A stretch of 64,000 nt of DNA from Pseudoalteromonas luteoviolacea NCIMB 1942 (GCF_001625595.1 NZ_AUXT01000214.1:1-64000); one strand, 5' to 3'; positions 36,485-44,655 are shown, counted from the first letter of the stretch. Program-made: numbers and translations. The notes: generated by a model not told the origin, from the letters alone.

Positions 36485-36685
36485 CTATACCCTACTATCG
36501 TTATTAATAGCCTTTTGAAACATTTGAAACCGGCTATTTACTCCATAAAGCTTATATAAATTATTACAATGAAACTTCACTGTACTGAGTGATATATAAA
36601 GCTGGTTGGAAATTTGTCGATTGTTATAACCTTGCAGAATTAAGTCTAAAACTTGCTTTTGGCGTTTTGTCATATTGTCCTTCAT
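36485..36685 (-). CDS. Stand-alone LuxR-type HTH protein
   Basis: The 66-residue protein is only a LuxR/NarL-type DNA-binding domain: TKRQKQVLDLILQGYNNRQI followed by SNQLYISLSTVKFHCNNLYK. There is no receiver or ligand-binding domain. AGGAG lies 7 nt before its ATG. It sits between the two polyketide operons and reads away from the MarR gene, so it is probably a local regulator. Confidence 0.85.
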   Translation of the reverse strand: MKDNMTKRQKQVLDLILQGYNNRQISNQLYISLSTVKFHCNNLYKLYGVNSRFQMFQKAINNDSRV

Positions 36686-37027
36686 GGTTTTCTCCTAAGA
36701 GCTAGTATTTGGCTCAGAACTGACTCTTGTTAAGTAGTTCCCTTTTATCCCTACAGCAACGAAAGCAGAACATATCTCCATTTGTTCACGTTGTATGGAA
36801 AGTGTTTCTAAATTGTGTAGAGACTGTATTAATTATAACCAACACATTTGCAACTGCAACAGTTGTAAATGCTAAATTATCATTTGCGAAATCATGTGGT
36901 ACACTTACTCTAAATGTATGGCGGGCCTGTTATACAAGAGGGTTCATCAAAAAATTGGTAAGTTTTTTGCCACTTTTTAATGAGCAAATTAATGATCTAC
37001 ATCAACTTTTTATGAGGTGGTATTGTT
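36686..37027. other. Divergent control region of LuxR-HTH and MarR genes
   Basis: These 342 bp carry the promoters of both regulators. A long plus-strand reading frame through it (36727-37050) has no ribosome site and no recognisable product, so I read it as noncoding. The 25-bp palindrome at 36846-36870 is the main visible signal. Confidence 0.6.
36846..36870. promoter_or_regulatory. Palindromic operator candidate (MarR-type)
   Basis: ATTTGCAA-N9-TTGTAAAT, 25 bp, one mismatch between 8-bp arms. The inner part extends the symmetry (CTG-CAA-CAG). Its minus strand CAACTGTTGCA-G-TTGCAA matches 29950-29967 (CAACTGTTGCA-T-TTGCAA) at 17 of 18 positions. It lies about 160 bp from each flanking regulator gene. 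Confidence 0.65.
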
Positions 37028-37450
37028 TTGGAGAAATTTTCAAAAAATGACAGTCTAGGATGGCATATCGCGGTCTTAAGTAAAATAATGGCATCTATGC
37101 TAGAAGAAGAGCTTAAGAAGTTTGATCTAAAATTGGCGTATTGGCCAACGTTGATGCTTTTATGGGAGCAGGAAGGTCAAACTCAAACCGACCTCACCAA
37201 TGCATGTCAAACGAATCACTACACAACAACAAGAGTACTAGATAAACTAGAGGTATGCGGCTTAGTAGAGCGTAGACTTGATCCGAGTAACAGGAGGGTC
37301 TTTAGGATTTTTCTCACTAATAAAGGTCGTGATTTAGAGACACCTCTTACCAAAATAGCGACAAATATCAACAACCAAGTTTTACAAAAGTTAGAAAATA
37401 AAGAACAAAAAAACCTACTTAAAATTTTAAAATCAGTAAACAATGTATGA
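37028..37450 (+). CDS. MarR family transcriptional regulator
   Basis: The 140-residue protein shows the MarR winged helix: LAYWPTLMLLWEQEGQTQTD, TTTRVLDKLEVCGLVERRLD and the wing DPSNRRVFRIFLTNKG. The start is a TTG at 37028, 7 nt after GAGGTGG. It lies just upstream of the ABM operon and downstream of the 25-bp palindrome. By analogy with MarR proteins in biosynthetic clusters it probably represses the cluster until a product or precursor binds. That is inference. Confidence 0.88.
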   Translation: MEKFSKNDSLGWHIAVLSKIMASMLEEELKKFDLKLAYWPTLMLLWEQEGQTQTDLTNACQTNHYTTTRVLDKLEVCGLVERRLDPSNRRVFRIFLTNKGRDLETPLTKIATNINNQVLQKLENKEQKNLLKILKSVNNV

Positions 37451-37539
37451 TTGTAAAAAACTATACTGTGGAGCAGTTATAGTCTAACAAATAATGCGTT
37501 ACCTTATTTGACATAAATTACTCACCGATAGAGAGTGCT

Positions 37540-38055
37540 ATGTCTGTAAGAATAACTTTTACAAAAGATAGAAATAAGATTGTTTCGCCTTTAAAAATCA
37601 CTAAATTAGAAGGTAATTTTAAAGGCGAACACAAATATGGCAACTCAAAATATAATGAATTTCACTTTAACAAAGATAAGTACGGAAATAGTGAAGAACT
37701 CTACAAACTAGTCGATAAGCATGTCAAAAAAGGCAGGTTAAAAAACGCCAAATTTTGCGTAATAACTCTCTGCAAAATTAAAAACAAAGATTCAAATAAG
37801 TTTTTATCTCAATTCTTTTCAATCCTACCTCACATGAAAGAAAGTCCGGGGTTTGTCGATTTCAGACTATATAAATCGAGAAATAAAAAATCAAATTTTA
37901 ACTATATAAACATCGCCACTTGGTCCTGCATAAAAGAACTTGAAAACACATTTTCAAAGATTCAAAAAATAGGTCTTGTTAAAGGTGGTTTTGATAGCAC
38001 CAGCGAAGTAGCAATTTGTAACTTACCTGAAATAAAAAAAGGATTCATATCATGA
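37540..38055 (+). CDS. ABM-fold monooxygenase-like protein 1
   Basis: The 171-residue protein has a C-terminal ABM-type ferredoxin-like domain (FLSQFFSILPHMKESPGFVD, then FNYINIATW). Its N-terminal ~70 residues are Lys- and Asn-rich and less clear. It is the most diverged and A+T-rich of four tandem ABM genes and overlaps the next by 4 nt (ATGA). ABM enzymes of polyketide clusters (ActVA-Orf6, TcmH, ElmH) oxidise anthrones to quinones without cofactor, and some relatives act as cyclases. Confidence 0.7.
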   Translation: MSVRITFTKDRNKIVSPLKITKLEGNFKGEHKYGNSKYNEFHFNKDKYGNSEELYKLVDKHVKKGRLKNAKFCVITLCKIKNKDSNKFLSQFFSILPHMKESPGFVDFRLYKSRNKKSNFNYINIATWSCIKELENTFSKIQKIGLVKGGFDSTSEVAICNLPEIKKGFIS

Positions 38056-38675
38056 TATATAGAATTGACCTATTAAATACGAACCAGCCGAGTGATTGCC
38101 AAGTTATTTGGGAAGAAAGTGTAGAAGAACTTAAAAAGATAGAAGGCTTTAAATCTGCTGAACTGCTAAGAGTATATAAAAATATCAACCGTAGCAGATA
38201 CGACCTAGTTAGCATTATTGAATGGGCAAATCGAAATAACTACCAGACAAGCACAAGCTATGAAAATACCTATGCGTTTTTACCTCCTGGCCAACTGCTT
38301 ACACACAACAATATTTATGAAGTAATCAATTCTGGTGCTCAAACAGGTGTCAATCAAGCGCAAACAAATTTTGTCGTTACAAACCCTTATCGGATCAGTG
38401 AACAAGAGTCTGATATCAATGCGTCTATGTGGGACCAATCAAAAGAACACATGTTAGAAAAACAAGGGTTTGTTAATGCTCGACTATACAAACGGTTAGA
38501 CGAAACAGCTCAATACTACTTCTTCAGCCGCGCTAACTGGCAAAGCGAAGCACTGTTTATGAGCCAGTTTGATGGGAAAGACTTTAAAGAAATCATTTCA
38601 CAGTTTGAAGATACATTTTCAATTTGCTTTTCAAACTCAGTCGTATCAACTACAAAAAAGGAAATTCCAGCATGA
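38052..38675 (+). CDS. ABM-fold monooxygenase-like protein 2
   Basis: The 207-residue protein has two ABM-like halves: residues 1-95 (VIWEESVEELKKIEGFKSAE, YDLVSIIEW) and 115-200 (MWDQSKEHMLEKQGFVNARL, then YYFFSRANW). It is soluble. Four-nt overlaps link it to both neighbouring ABM genes, so the proteins are made together, perhaps as a complex. Function is inferred from family and context only. Confidence 0.75.
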   Translation: MIYRIDLLNTNQPSDCQVIWEESVEELKKIEGFKSAELLRVYKNINRSRYDLVSIIEWANRNNYQTSTSYENTYAFLPPGQLLTHNNIYEVINSGAQTGVNQAQTNFVVTNPYRISEQESDINASMWDQSKEHMLEKQGFVNARLYKRLDETAQYYFFSRANWQSEALFMSQFDGKDFKEIISQFEDTFSICFSNSVVSTTKKEIPA

Positions 38676-39316
38676 TCCAAGTTATAGACTTAATAGAAAC
38701 GGAAGACAAAAAACAAACTCGTCTTTTATGGGAAACCGTTAGCAAAGAGCTTAGCAAACATAGCGGCTTTATCGCTGCTAACCTTTATGAGACATTTGAG
38801 TCTATTCACCCTACCGCCGATTATCAGTTGACTAGCTTTACCCAGTGGGAGGATCAAGCATCATGGCTAAACGCGAAATCTGCTGTTAAATCGAACACCG
38901 AGATCAAAGCTTTACTTGAAAAAAGCGACGCAAAATTTACTGCTTTCACCTCTGAGCTTAGAAGTTCAGATGCACGTCAAGAAGAACTAAATACGATTGG
39001 TCATCAAAACATGGTGTTGGTGGATGTTGTTTCCGTAGAACCTGAGCGTATGGATGCATACGCTTCTATGTGGAATAACGCGAAAAACTTCATGAAAGAT
39101 AAAAATGGTTACGTTAGCGCTCATTTATATCAAACGGTCGATCCAAGCTCGGACATAAAGTTTATTAACATGCCAGAATGGAAGTCAGCGGAGCTATTTT
39201 CAACGTCGCTAAAAACCGAAGAGTTTTTCAACATAGTCGACGATTTTAAAGAGAACTTTTCTTTATATCTATCAAACAAGCTCTTGTCTGTGCTTCCCGA
39301 ACAGCAGCCAAGCTAG
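38672..39316 (+). CDS. ABM-fold monooxygenase-like protein 3
   Basis: The 214-residue protein has two ABM-like halves: LLWETVSKELSKHSGFIAAN with YQLTSFTQWED, and MWNNAKNFMKDKNGYVSAHL with IKFINMPEWKSAELF. The second is the best ABM match of the set. I start at the ATG at 38672, which shares ATGA with the upstream stop; a longer frame exists without a site. A likely role is oxidation of an aromatic polyketide. Confidence 0.78.
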   Translation: MIQVIDLIETEDKKQTRLLWETVSKELSKHSGFIAANLYETFESIHPTADYQLTSFTQWEDQASWLNAKSAVKSNTEIKALLEKSDAKFTAFTSELRSSDARQEELNTIGHQNMVLVDVVSVEPERMDAYASMWNNAKNFMKDKNGYVSAHLYQTVDPSSDIKFINMPEWKSAELFSTSLKTEEFFNIVDDFKENFSLYLSNKLLSVLPEQQPS

Positions 39317-39324
39317 AGGGCATC

Positions 39325-39894
39325 ATGAATTACATCATTGATATTTATACGACTGATGACAAGAGCAAGTTGTGTCAATATTTATCCGATAATCTCACTG
39401 AGCGCGTTGAGCTTGCCGTAGAGATCTATACCAAATTTAAAGAGGTCAAGGATGCATTTTATGACGTTTTGGTCGTATATAAAGGCTTAGAAATCGAGCG
39501 TGATGTAGAGCAAATTAGCAATAATATTGACCAAAGCCTTTACAGTGCTCATGAACGTATTGCTTGTCGTATTGCCATTGAACTTGGTCAACTTCAAGAC
39601 ACGTTAGAATCTGGCTGCTGGCTCATTAACCCATTTGAAATCACTACACAGCAAATACCAGATGTGATTGATATGTGGGATAAAGCAAAAGACGACTTGA
39701 TCCATAAACCAGGTTTTGTACATGCAAGATTGTTCCAAGCTCTCACTCCTCACCCTAAGTACAACCTGATCAATGTCGCACACTGGGTGTCAGAAAGCAC
39801 ATTTACCAAAGCCATTGAAGCGGATTCTTATTCATCCCATAGGCAACGGTCTTTACAATACAAATTGCATCCAGCTCTTTGCAAGTCAAGATAA
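39325..39894 (+). CDS. ABM-fold monooxygenase-like protein 4
   Basis: The 189-residue protein has a weak N-terminal half and a clear C-terminal ABM domain (VIDMWDKAKDDLIHKPGFVH, ARLFQALT, YNLINVAHWVSESTF). It begins 8 nt after the third ABM gene. The last residues (RQRSLQYKLHPALCKSR) are basic. It probably works with the other three ABM proteins; which of them are catalytic cannot be told from sequence. Confidence 0.75.
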   Translation: MNYIIDIYTTDDKSKLCQYLSDNLTERVELAVEIYTKFKEVKDAFYDVLVVYKGLEIERDVEQISNNIDQSLYSAHERIACRIAIELGQLQDTLESGCWLINPFEITTQQIPDVIDMWDKAKDDLIHKPGFVHARLFQALTPHPKYNLINVAHWVSESTFTKAIEADSYSSHRQRSLQYKLHPALCKSR

Positions 39895-39909
39895 CTAAGG
39901 AAAATTAAA

Positions 39910-40626
39910 ATGAACAAAGTAGCACTGATATCCGGCGCAAATAGAGGCATCGGAAAAGCTGTCGCAAGCTCACAGGCAAAGCAAGGAACCAATCTGATTC
40001 TTGTTGCTAGAAACCAGCTTGAGATTGAAGACTTGGCATATACACTACGCTCCCAACACAACATTAAAGTTGCTACGATTATCTGCGATATCCGCGATAT
40101 TACAGAATCATCGGATCAAATCTCAGCGGCAATTGCACAAATGGGTGGCCTAGATATACTCGTTCACAGTGCGGGCATATTTCACTACGGAACCAGTATC
40201 GTTGCACAAGCCCAATTGAGCGAACTCTTTGACGTGAATGTTGTGGGAGCACAGCAGCTAACCAATATTTGTTTGCCCGATATTAAACAAAGCAATGGAC
40301 GAATCGTGTTTATTTCATCTGTTACAGGTCTGCAAGGTTTTGCTCCAGTGGGTGGCTATGCTGCCAGTAAATTTGCGCTTGTTGGCTATGCACAGTCTCT
40401 GGCAAAAGAGCTTTTGGAAACAGGTGTAAAAGTGACCACACTGTGTCCTGATGTCGTAAACACTGATATGGGAAAACCTTCAGGACTTGCGGATGAGCAG
40501 ATGATAGATCCTCAAGACATTTGCACAAGCATAGACTACTTGGCACAACTTTCAGATGCTGTTGTCATTGAACAAATAACCCTGAAGTGTCGAGTCATCG
40601 AGCAGATGATGAACGTGCGTAAATAG
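39910..40626 (+). CDS. Short-chain dehydrogenase/reductase
   Basis: The 238-residue SDR has the cofactor site SGANRGIGKA (8-17), LVHSAGIF, and catalytic Ser/Tyr/Lys in FISSVTGLQG and GGYAASKFAL. AAGGA precedes its ATG, 15 nt after the ABM operon. It differs clearly from the ActIII-like reductase on the other strand, so a later tailoring reduction in the polyketide pathway is likely but unproven. Confidence 0.87.
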   Translation: MNKVALISGANRGIGKAVASSQAKQGTNLILVARNQLEIEDLAYTLRSQHNIKVATIICDIRDITESSDQISAAIAQMGGLDILVHSAGIFHYGTSIVAQAQLSELFDVNVVGAQQLTNICLPDIKQSNGRIVFISSVTGLQGFAPVGGYAASKFALVGYAQSLAKELLETGVKVTTLCPDVVNTDMGKPSGLADEQMIDPQDICTSIDYLAQLSDAVVIEQITLKCRVIEQMMNVRK

Positions 40627-40651
40627 CCCATATTTAGATCAGAGGTGACTG

Positions 40652-41074
40652 ATGAATAAGCTAGGAATAAAGTTCATGGTATCTGCCGCATTTTATGGAC
40701 TAATTGCCATGTCAGTGGGAGTCTATATGGCCGCCACCAGCGACTATTTATTTAAGGCCGCTCATGGCCATTTAAACTTACTCGGATGGGTCACTATGTC
40801 GATTTTTGGCATTGTCTATTTTGTTCTTCCGGATTTAGCTTCGACCAAATTAGCGAAACTGCATTTTTACTGTGCGCACATAGCCGTACTCTTTTTGTCC
40901 GGGGGCATGGCTATATTTGTCCTATTTGGCTCGACAAATGTTGCCAAGGTAGGTGCAGTCTTCGCTATTTCGTCTATGTTATTGTTTTTATTTGGGCTAA
41001 TAAAGTATGGCAGTGATAACACAAGCCTCCCGCACGCTAGCGTGATAGACAGTAAGCTGCCAATATCTGAATAG
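40652..41074 (+). CDS. Small heme-copper-oxidase subunit I-like membrane protein
   Basis: The 140-residue protein has four hydrophobic segments. The motif AAHGHLNLLGWVTMSIFGIV (about residues 35-54) resembles the AHxHxxLLGW helix of subunit I of cytochrome oxidases and NO reductases, and a further His pair (LHFYCAHIA) sits in the next helix. At a quarter of the usual size it cannot be a complete oxidase. It may be a heme-binding or assembly factor. It closes the plus-strand operon of the polyketide cluster. Confidence 0.7.
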   Translation: MNKLGIKFMVSAAFYGLIAMSVGVYMAATSDYLFKAAHGHLNLLGWVTMSIFGIVYFVLPDLASTKLAKLHFYCAHIAVLFLSGGMAIFVLFGSTNVAKVGAVFAISSMLLFLFGLIKYGSDNTSLPHASVIDSKLPISE

Positions 41075-41084
41075 TAAAACAAAC

Positions 41085-41105
41085 GTGGTGCGCACTTAGC
41101 ACCAC
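41085..41105. terminator. Bidirectional terminator
   Basis: GTGGTGC-N7-GCACCAC, 7-bp perfect stem with TTT after it on plus and GTTTGTTTTA on minus, between the convergent genes ending at 41074 and 41174. It marks the right edge of the polyketide cluster. Confidence 0.65.
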
Positions 41106-41173
41106 TTTCCGAATGATAAAGTCATTGATACACACCACAGTTAGCAACGCACTGTTGTCTTTATATTCAGATA

Positions 41174-42223
41174 CTAGTTTTTAGCCCCCGCCAATCGTTC
41201 TAAAAACGCTAAACTTGCCCGCTCTGTTTCACTTGGCGTATAAGGCGTGCGGTCTAACTTTGAAATCTCTACATCCAATAAAGCAGCTTCCGTGATGTCA
41301 CTCGTACCGTAACGAGTGCCCTCTCCCGGGACAGACGACATGCGTTCGATAACGAAGGTTTTTAATTCTAGTGCTTTTGCGCTCTTTGGAATGACACTTT
41401 GATGTGCTCTGAGAGTGATGATTTCTCCGCCCTCTCCCAATTTACGCTTACCAACTAAATGCGCCAGCGGTAATTCTCCATCATAGAGATTTGCACGCAC
41501 GCGATAAATACCGGCCTTCTGAACATCCATCTGTAGTGAAATCACTAAATCGCTTTTCTCTATCCCCGTATTAGAGACATGTAGTAGTCGCGCACTCGGT
41601 TGCATGTATTTGGCATGGGCGACCAAAATTACCTCTTCGCCGCTAATATCCGCAATGGCCTTAATGCTAATGTCACCTACAGGCAGTTGTTCAGCTGCCA
41701 GTTTGGTTTGTGCACGCCCACCTATCACTTGCATTTCTACACTGTGAATCGTTTTCTTTTCTCCTACGAGGCCGACTTGTATTCGCGCATTTTGAATACC
41801 TTCTCCTTCTAACCACACCTCAACAGACTCCGGTTTAATAAACCTAAACTTATTCAAGGATAATGAAATGAGCTGGTCTTCACCGAATAAAGGGGTAGAA
41901 ATAGGTATAAATTTATTGGGGCTAAGTCTGTCTTCGTCATTGACAGTAAGAGGTTGCGAATAGGGAGCAAACTTCAAAGATTTGCGATAACCTATCGCAA
42001 TATTCTGCGCTGCGGTTTCAACTTGCATCTTTTCTATTGGCTCATTAGGTGTACTCTCAGCGACTTTGCTTTCACTTACTTCATTAGTCACTTTAGGATT
42101 ACTCGCAACCGGTTTAGTTTCCCCCAAAACTATCGACTCAGCACTGACATCAGGCGTCATAGAAAACCAGATGATAAGTGCGATTAACGCACTTATCATC
42201 ATCGATAAAGCCAAAATTCTCAT
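41174..42223 (-). CDS. Membrane-anchored protein downstream of lipase (DUF4785-like)
   Basis: The 349-residue protein has one N-terminal transmembrane segment (MRILALSMMISALIALIIWF) and then a periplasmic part with an acidic linker and beta-rich Ig-like segments (KAGIYRVRANLYDGELPLAH). It resembles DUF4785 proteins. It starts 6 nt after the lipase stop. The layout (lipase, then an N-terminally anchored partner of about 340 residues) is like lipase/foldase operons, but the foldase motif RxxFDY is absent. Role unknown. Confidence 0.72.
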   Translation of the reverse strand: MRILALSMMISALIALIIWFSMTPDVSAESIVLGETKPVASNPKVTNEVSESKVAESTPNEPIEKMQVETAAQNIAIGYRKSLKFAPYSQPLTVNDEDRLSPNKFIPISTPLFGEDQLISLSLNKFRFIKPESVEVWLEGEGIQNARIQVGLVGEKKTIHSVEMQVIGGRAQTKLAAEQLPVGDISIKAIADISGEEVILVAHAKYMQPSARLLHVSNTGIEKSDLVISLQMDVQKAGIYRVRANLYDGELPLAHLVGKRKLGEGGEIITLRAHQSVIPKSAKALELKTFVIERMSSVPGEGTRYGTSDITEAALLDVEISKLDRTPYTPSETERASLAFLERLAGAKN

Positions 42224-42229
42224 GACTTT

Positions 42230-43285
42230 TTACTCAGGCAAAGCTGCAAACATCAATGCAGACATGCTTTGATTATCGGAGTTACGTACGTACGTGTATT
42301 GCTTTTTCCAAAGCCAAAAGCCTTCATTTTTTGTATAGGTATCAAAGGCAATTCGTTTATTAGGGGCAATATCAATCGCCGTGTTCGCAGCAGTTACTTT
42401 ACCCTTTGCATTATCAATAATTATTGAAAGATGGTCATAGTTATCACTCATAAGCATCGGGTAATGATAGGGCAAGAAATGCCTTACACCTTTGTCTTGA
42501 GAGGTAACTTTTCCATCTGTCGCAATATTCAAACTACAGCTATCAAAAGATCCAGCCTGATTTGCGCCACAAGCAGAGTGCGTAGCCACAACGCTGTCAT
42601 CTTTGCCTGGCAAAAATAGTTTTGTCGCGCCCAGAAACAAATCGCCGTCGGCTACAAAACGTAATCTTGGCGTACGGCTATCTGGAAAACTCGCAATTTG
42701 GCGTGCATTATTTACTTTTAAATCGTTCAATACACCAAGCGTTTCGCCAATTGAACGCCCTAACCAAGCTCTGATTGCAGCTTCTGTAAGTGGGTTAGAT
42801 GCGCCATTTGCGACATTTACAGCTACATCAGCAAGTTCACTTCCACCACCCGCACCTGCTACATCAAATGTAGCAACAATATTAAGAGGTTGTAGTCCAG
42901 CATTCTCCAGCCAGTTTGCTTGATTGTCGATAATATATCTTGCAATCAGATCTCCTGTAGAATGAGTGAGTAAAATACACCCTGGTACACATATACCTTG
43001 CTCAGACATTGACTTTAATTTGGGCCAAAGATAATCGCTCGCAATCTTGCCTTCAACCCGTTCAAATGACGGCCAATCGATACGCTCATCCGCAAGCGCG
43101 CCCCAGTAGTCTGCCCAATAGGCTTCTGCGTCACTTTCTAGCTTACCCGAATCAATCGTAAATAATTGTTGGGCTTGAAAACCATGAATTAAAACGGTTT
43201 TGTATGCTTTTGCCTGAGTGTGCAAACTGACACACAGTATCGTTACTAAAAAACTAATAATGAGTATGTGGTTTGATAATTTCAC
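42230..43285 (-). CDS. Secreted triacylglycerol lipase-like alpha/beta hydrolase
   Basis: The 351-residue protein has a signal peptide (MKLSNHILIISFLVTILCVS). YKTVLIHGFQ is the oxyanion strand, the nucleophile Ser lies in LLTHSTGDLIAR (HSTG where most lipases have HSxGG), and NYDHLSII holds the likely catalytic His. KDDSVVATHSACG could hold the acid. It is probably exported and acts on lipid esters. The start is a GTG at 43285, 8 nt after AGGAG. It is co-transcribed with the anchored protein that follows. Confidence 0.83.
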   Translation of the reverse strand: MKLSNHILIISFLVTILCVSLHTQAKAYKTVLIHGFQAQQLFTIDSGKLESDAEAYWADYWGALADERIDWPSFERVEGKIASDYLWPKLKSMSEQGICVPGCILLTHSTGDLIARYIIDNQANWLENAGLQPLNIVATFDVAGAGGGSELADVAVNVANGASNPLTEAAIRAWLGRSIGETLGVLNDLKVNNARQIASFPDSRTPRLRFVADGDLFLGATKLFLPGKDDSVVATHSACGANQAGSFDSCSLNIATDGKVTSQDKGVRHFLPYHYPMLMSDNYDHLSIIIDNAKGKVTAANTAIDIAPNKRIAFDTYTKNEGFWLWKKQYTYVRNSDNQSMSALMFAALPE

Positions 43286-43540
43286 TACTTATGCTCCTAT
43301 TGTTGTATCCAATACGCCAACACACAACATAACTTCGTGTTCAACTCATCAAGGTTTATCAAGTAAATACTCAAAAATCAAACTTTATAAACAATTTAGT
43401 TACTTTTACGTTAACTAAAATGCATCTAAATTTTATGTGAAAATGGTCTAATATATTGATTTATAGGTGTATAAAATACAATCAGGAGAATATGAAATCA
43501 GGTAGTTTTATTTAGAAAAGAATAATAGAAAGGTAATTTA

Positions 43541-43559
43541 AAGGCCTCTTATGGGCCTT
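43541..43559 (-). terminator. Short terminator-like hairpin after diguanylate cyclase gene
   Basis: AAGGCC-N7-GGCCTT, a 6-bp stem followed on the minus strand by TTTAAATT, 17 nt after the GGDEF gene stop. Confidence 0.5.
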
Positions 43560-43576
43560 ATAAAGTACATTTGCGA

Positions 43577-44620
43577 TTAACCAGCTACTTCTACTCGATT
43601 ACGTCCATGAGATTTAGCCAAATACAAAGCTCTATCGGCACATTCAACAAGGCTATGCCAGCTCATTTCTTTACCGTAAAGCGCAATACCGAAACTTGCA
43701 GTAATATGTTTTAAAACTTCACCCGACTCTTTGTCCTTAATAGAAAGCTTTGCAATATCTTCTCGGATTTTATTTGAAAACCCTACAGCCTCACTTATGC
43801 TCGAAAATGAGCTTAGAATACAAAACTCTTCTCCGCCATAGCGATATGCTTGCCCTTCTTTATCAGTATGTAACTTCAACTTTTGCGCAACTTTACGAAG
43901 TACATCATCACCACGCTGATGACCGAATTCATCGTTAAACTGCTTAAAATGATCAATGTCTATAAAAATCATGACCTTTTGAAATGAACTAGGCTCATTG
44001 CAAAACTTGACAATGTCATCATCAAACTTACCGCGATTATATAAGTCTGTTAGCTTGTCGGTGCTTGCTTTCGCCTGAGCATCAGTAAGCGTTTCTTGGA
44101 GCTGCTTAATCTCACTGTAAGCGACTTCTAACTTCTTTTGAAAGCATAAGGCATTATGCTGCATAACTATTGATTCTTGCGTAAGCTTAGAAACGTAGTT
44201 AAGCACATCATTATAGATCTCAGGTCCAGCCTCAACATTCTGCTTTTTAAGTTGATGCAATCCGACATGACATTCAGATAATACAGCAGAAAAGTCTTCT
44301 GAACGGCTTAGTGTATTGTTAATTTCCGCTTCAACATTATTTAATGTGTCTTTCACTAAATCAGACATTTCATGAAATAGAGCAAGATCTTGCTCACTTA
44401 AAAACTCATCAAATAACATTTTTGCTTGCGCTGGTGGACAAGTACCGTACTCAGCAAGCACTTGTTCTAGCTTCTTATTTAATTCTGGCTCTTTCCCAAG
44501 AACGTAACAATACCAAATCGCATAATTCATTGGCGACAGTGGTATTTGATATTTAACCATAAAAGGTACAGCCTGCTTTAAGCAGTTTGCCGATTGAGCG
44601 AAAGAGCTATTTTGTTCCAT
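43577..44620 (-). CDS. Diguanylate cyclase (GGDEF)
   Basis: The 347-residue soluble protein has a helical N-terminal region (about residues 1-165, with PMNYAIWYCYVLG) and a C-terminal GGDEF domain. The active site is RYGGEEFCIL, with DKLTDLYNRGKFDDD and IDIDHFKQFNDEFGHQRGDD before it. It should make cyclic-di-GMP. An RxxD inhibitory site is not clear before GGEEF. A 7-bp hairpin lies just before its start. Confidence 0.9.
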   Translation of the reverse strand: MEQNSSFAQSANCLKQAVPFMVKYQIPLSPMNYAIWYCYVLGKEPELNKKLEQVLAEYGTCPPAQAKMLFDEFLSEQDLALFHEMSDLVKDTLNNVEAEINNTLSRSEDFSAVLSECHVGLHQLKKQNVEAGPEIYNDVLNYVSKLTQESIVMQHNALCFQKKLEVAYSEIKQLQETLTDAQAKASTDKLTDLYNRGKFDDDIVKFCNEPSSFQKVMIFIDIDHFKQFNDEFGHQRGDDVLRKVAQKLKLHTDKEGQAYRYGGEEFCILSSFSSISEAVGFSNKIREDIAKLSIKDKESGEVLKHITASFGIALYGKEMSWHSLVECADRALYLAKSHGRNRVEVAG

Positions 44621-44634
44621 AGAAGACCCATCAA

Positions 44635-44655
44635 GCCGTTTCGCACAAAAACGGC
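44635..44655 (-). other. Hairpin in the 5' leader of the diguanylate cyclase gene
   Basis: GCCGTTT-N7-AAACGGC, a 7-bp perfect stem, 15-35 nt before the start codon on the minus strand. No strong ribosome site is visible. It does not resemble the c-di-GMP riboswitch core; it may modulate translation. Confidence 0.4.

Noticed and set aside
36727..37050. A 107-codon plus-strand frame before the MarR gene
   Set aside because: No ribosome site or protein-like pattern; it covers the palindrome and promoter region and overlaps the MarR start.
41174..42223. Lipase-specific foldase (Lif)
   Set aside because: Length and anchor fit, but the foldase motif and its helical character are missing; the sequence is beta-rich.
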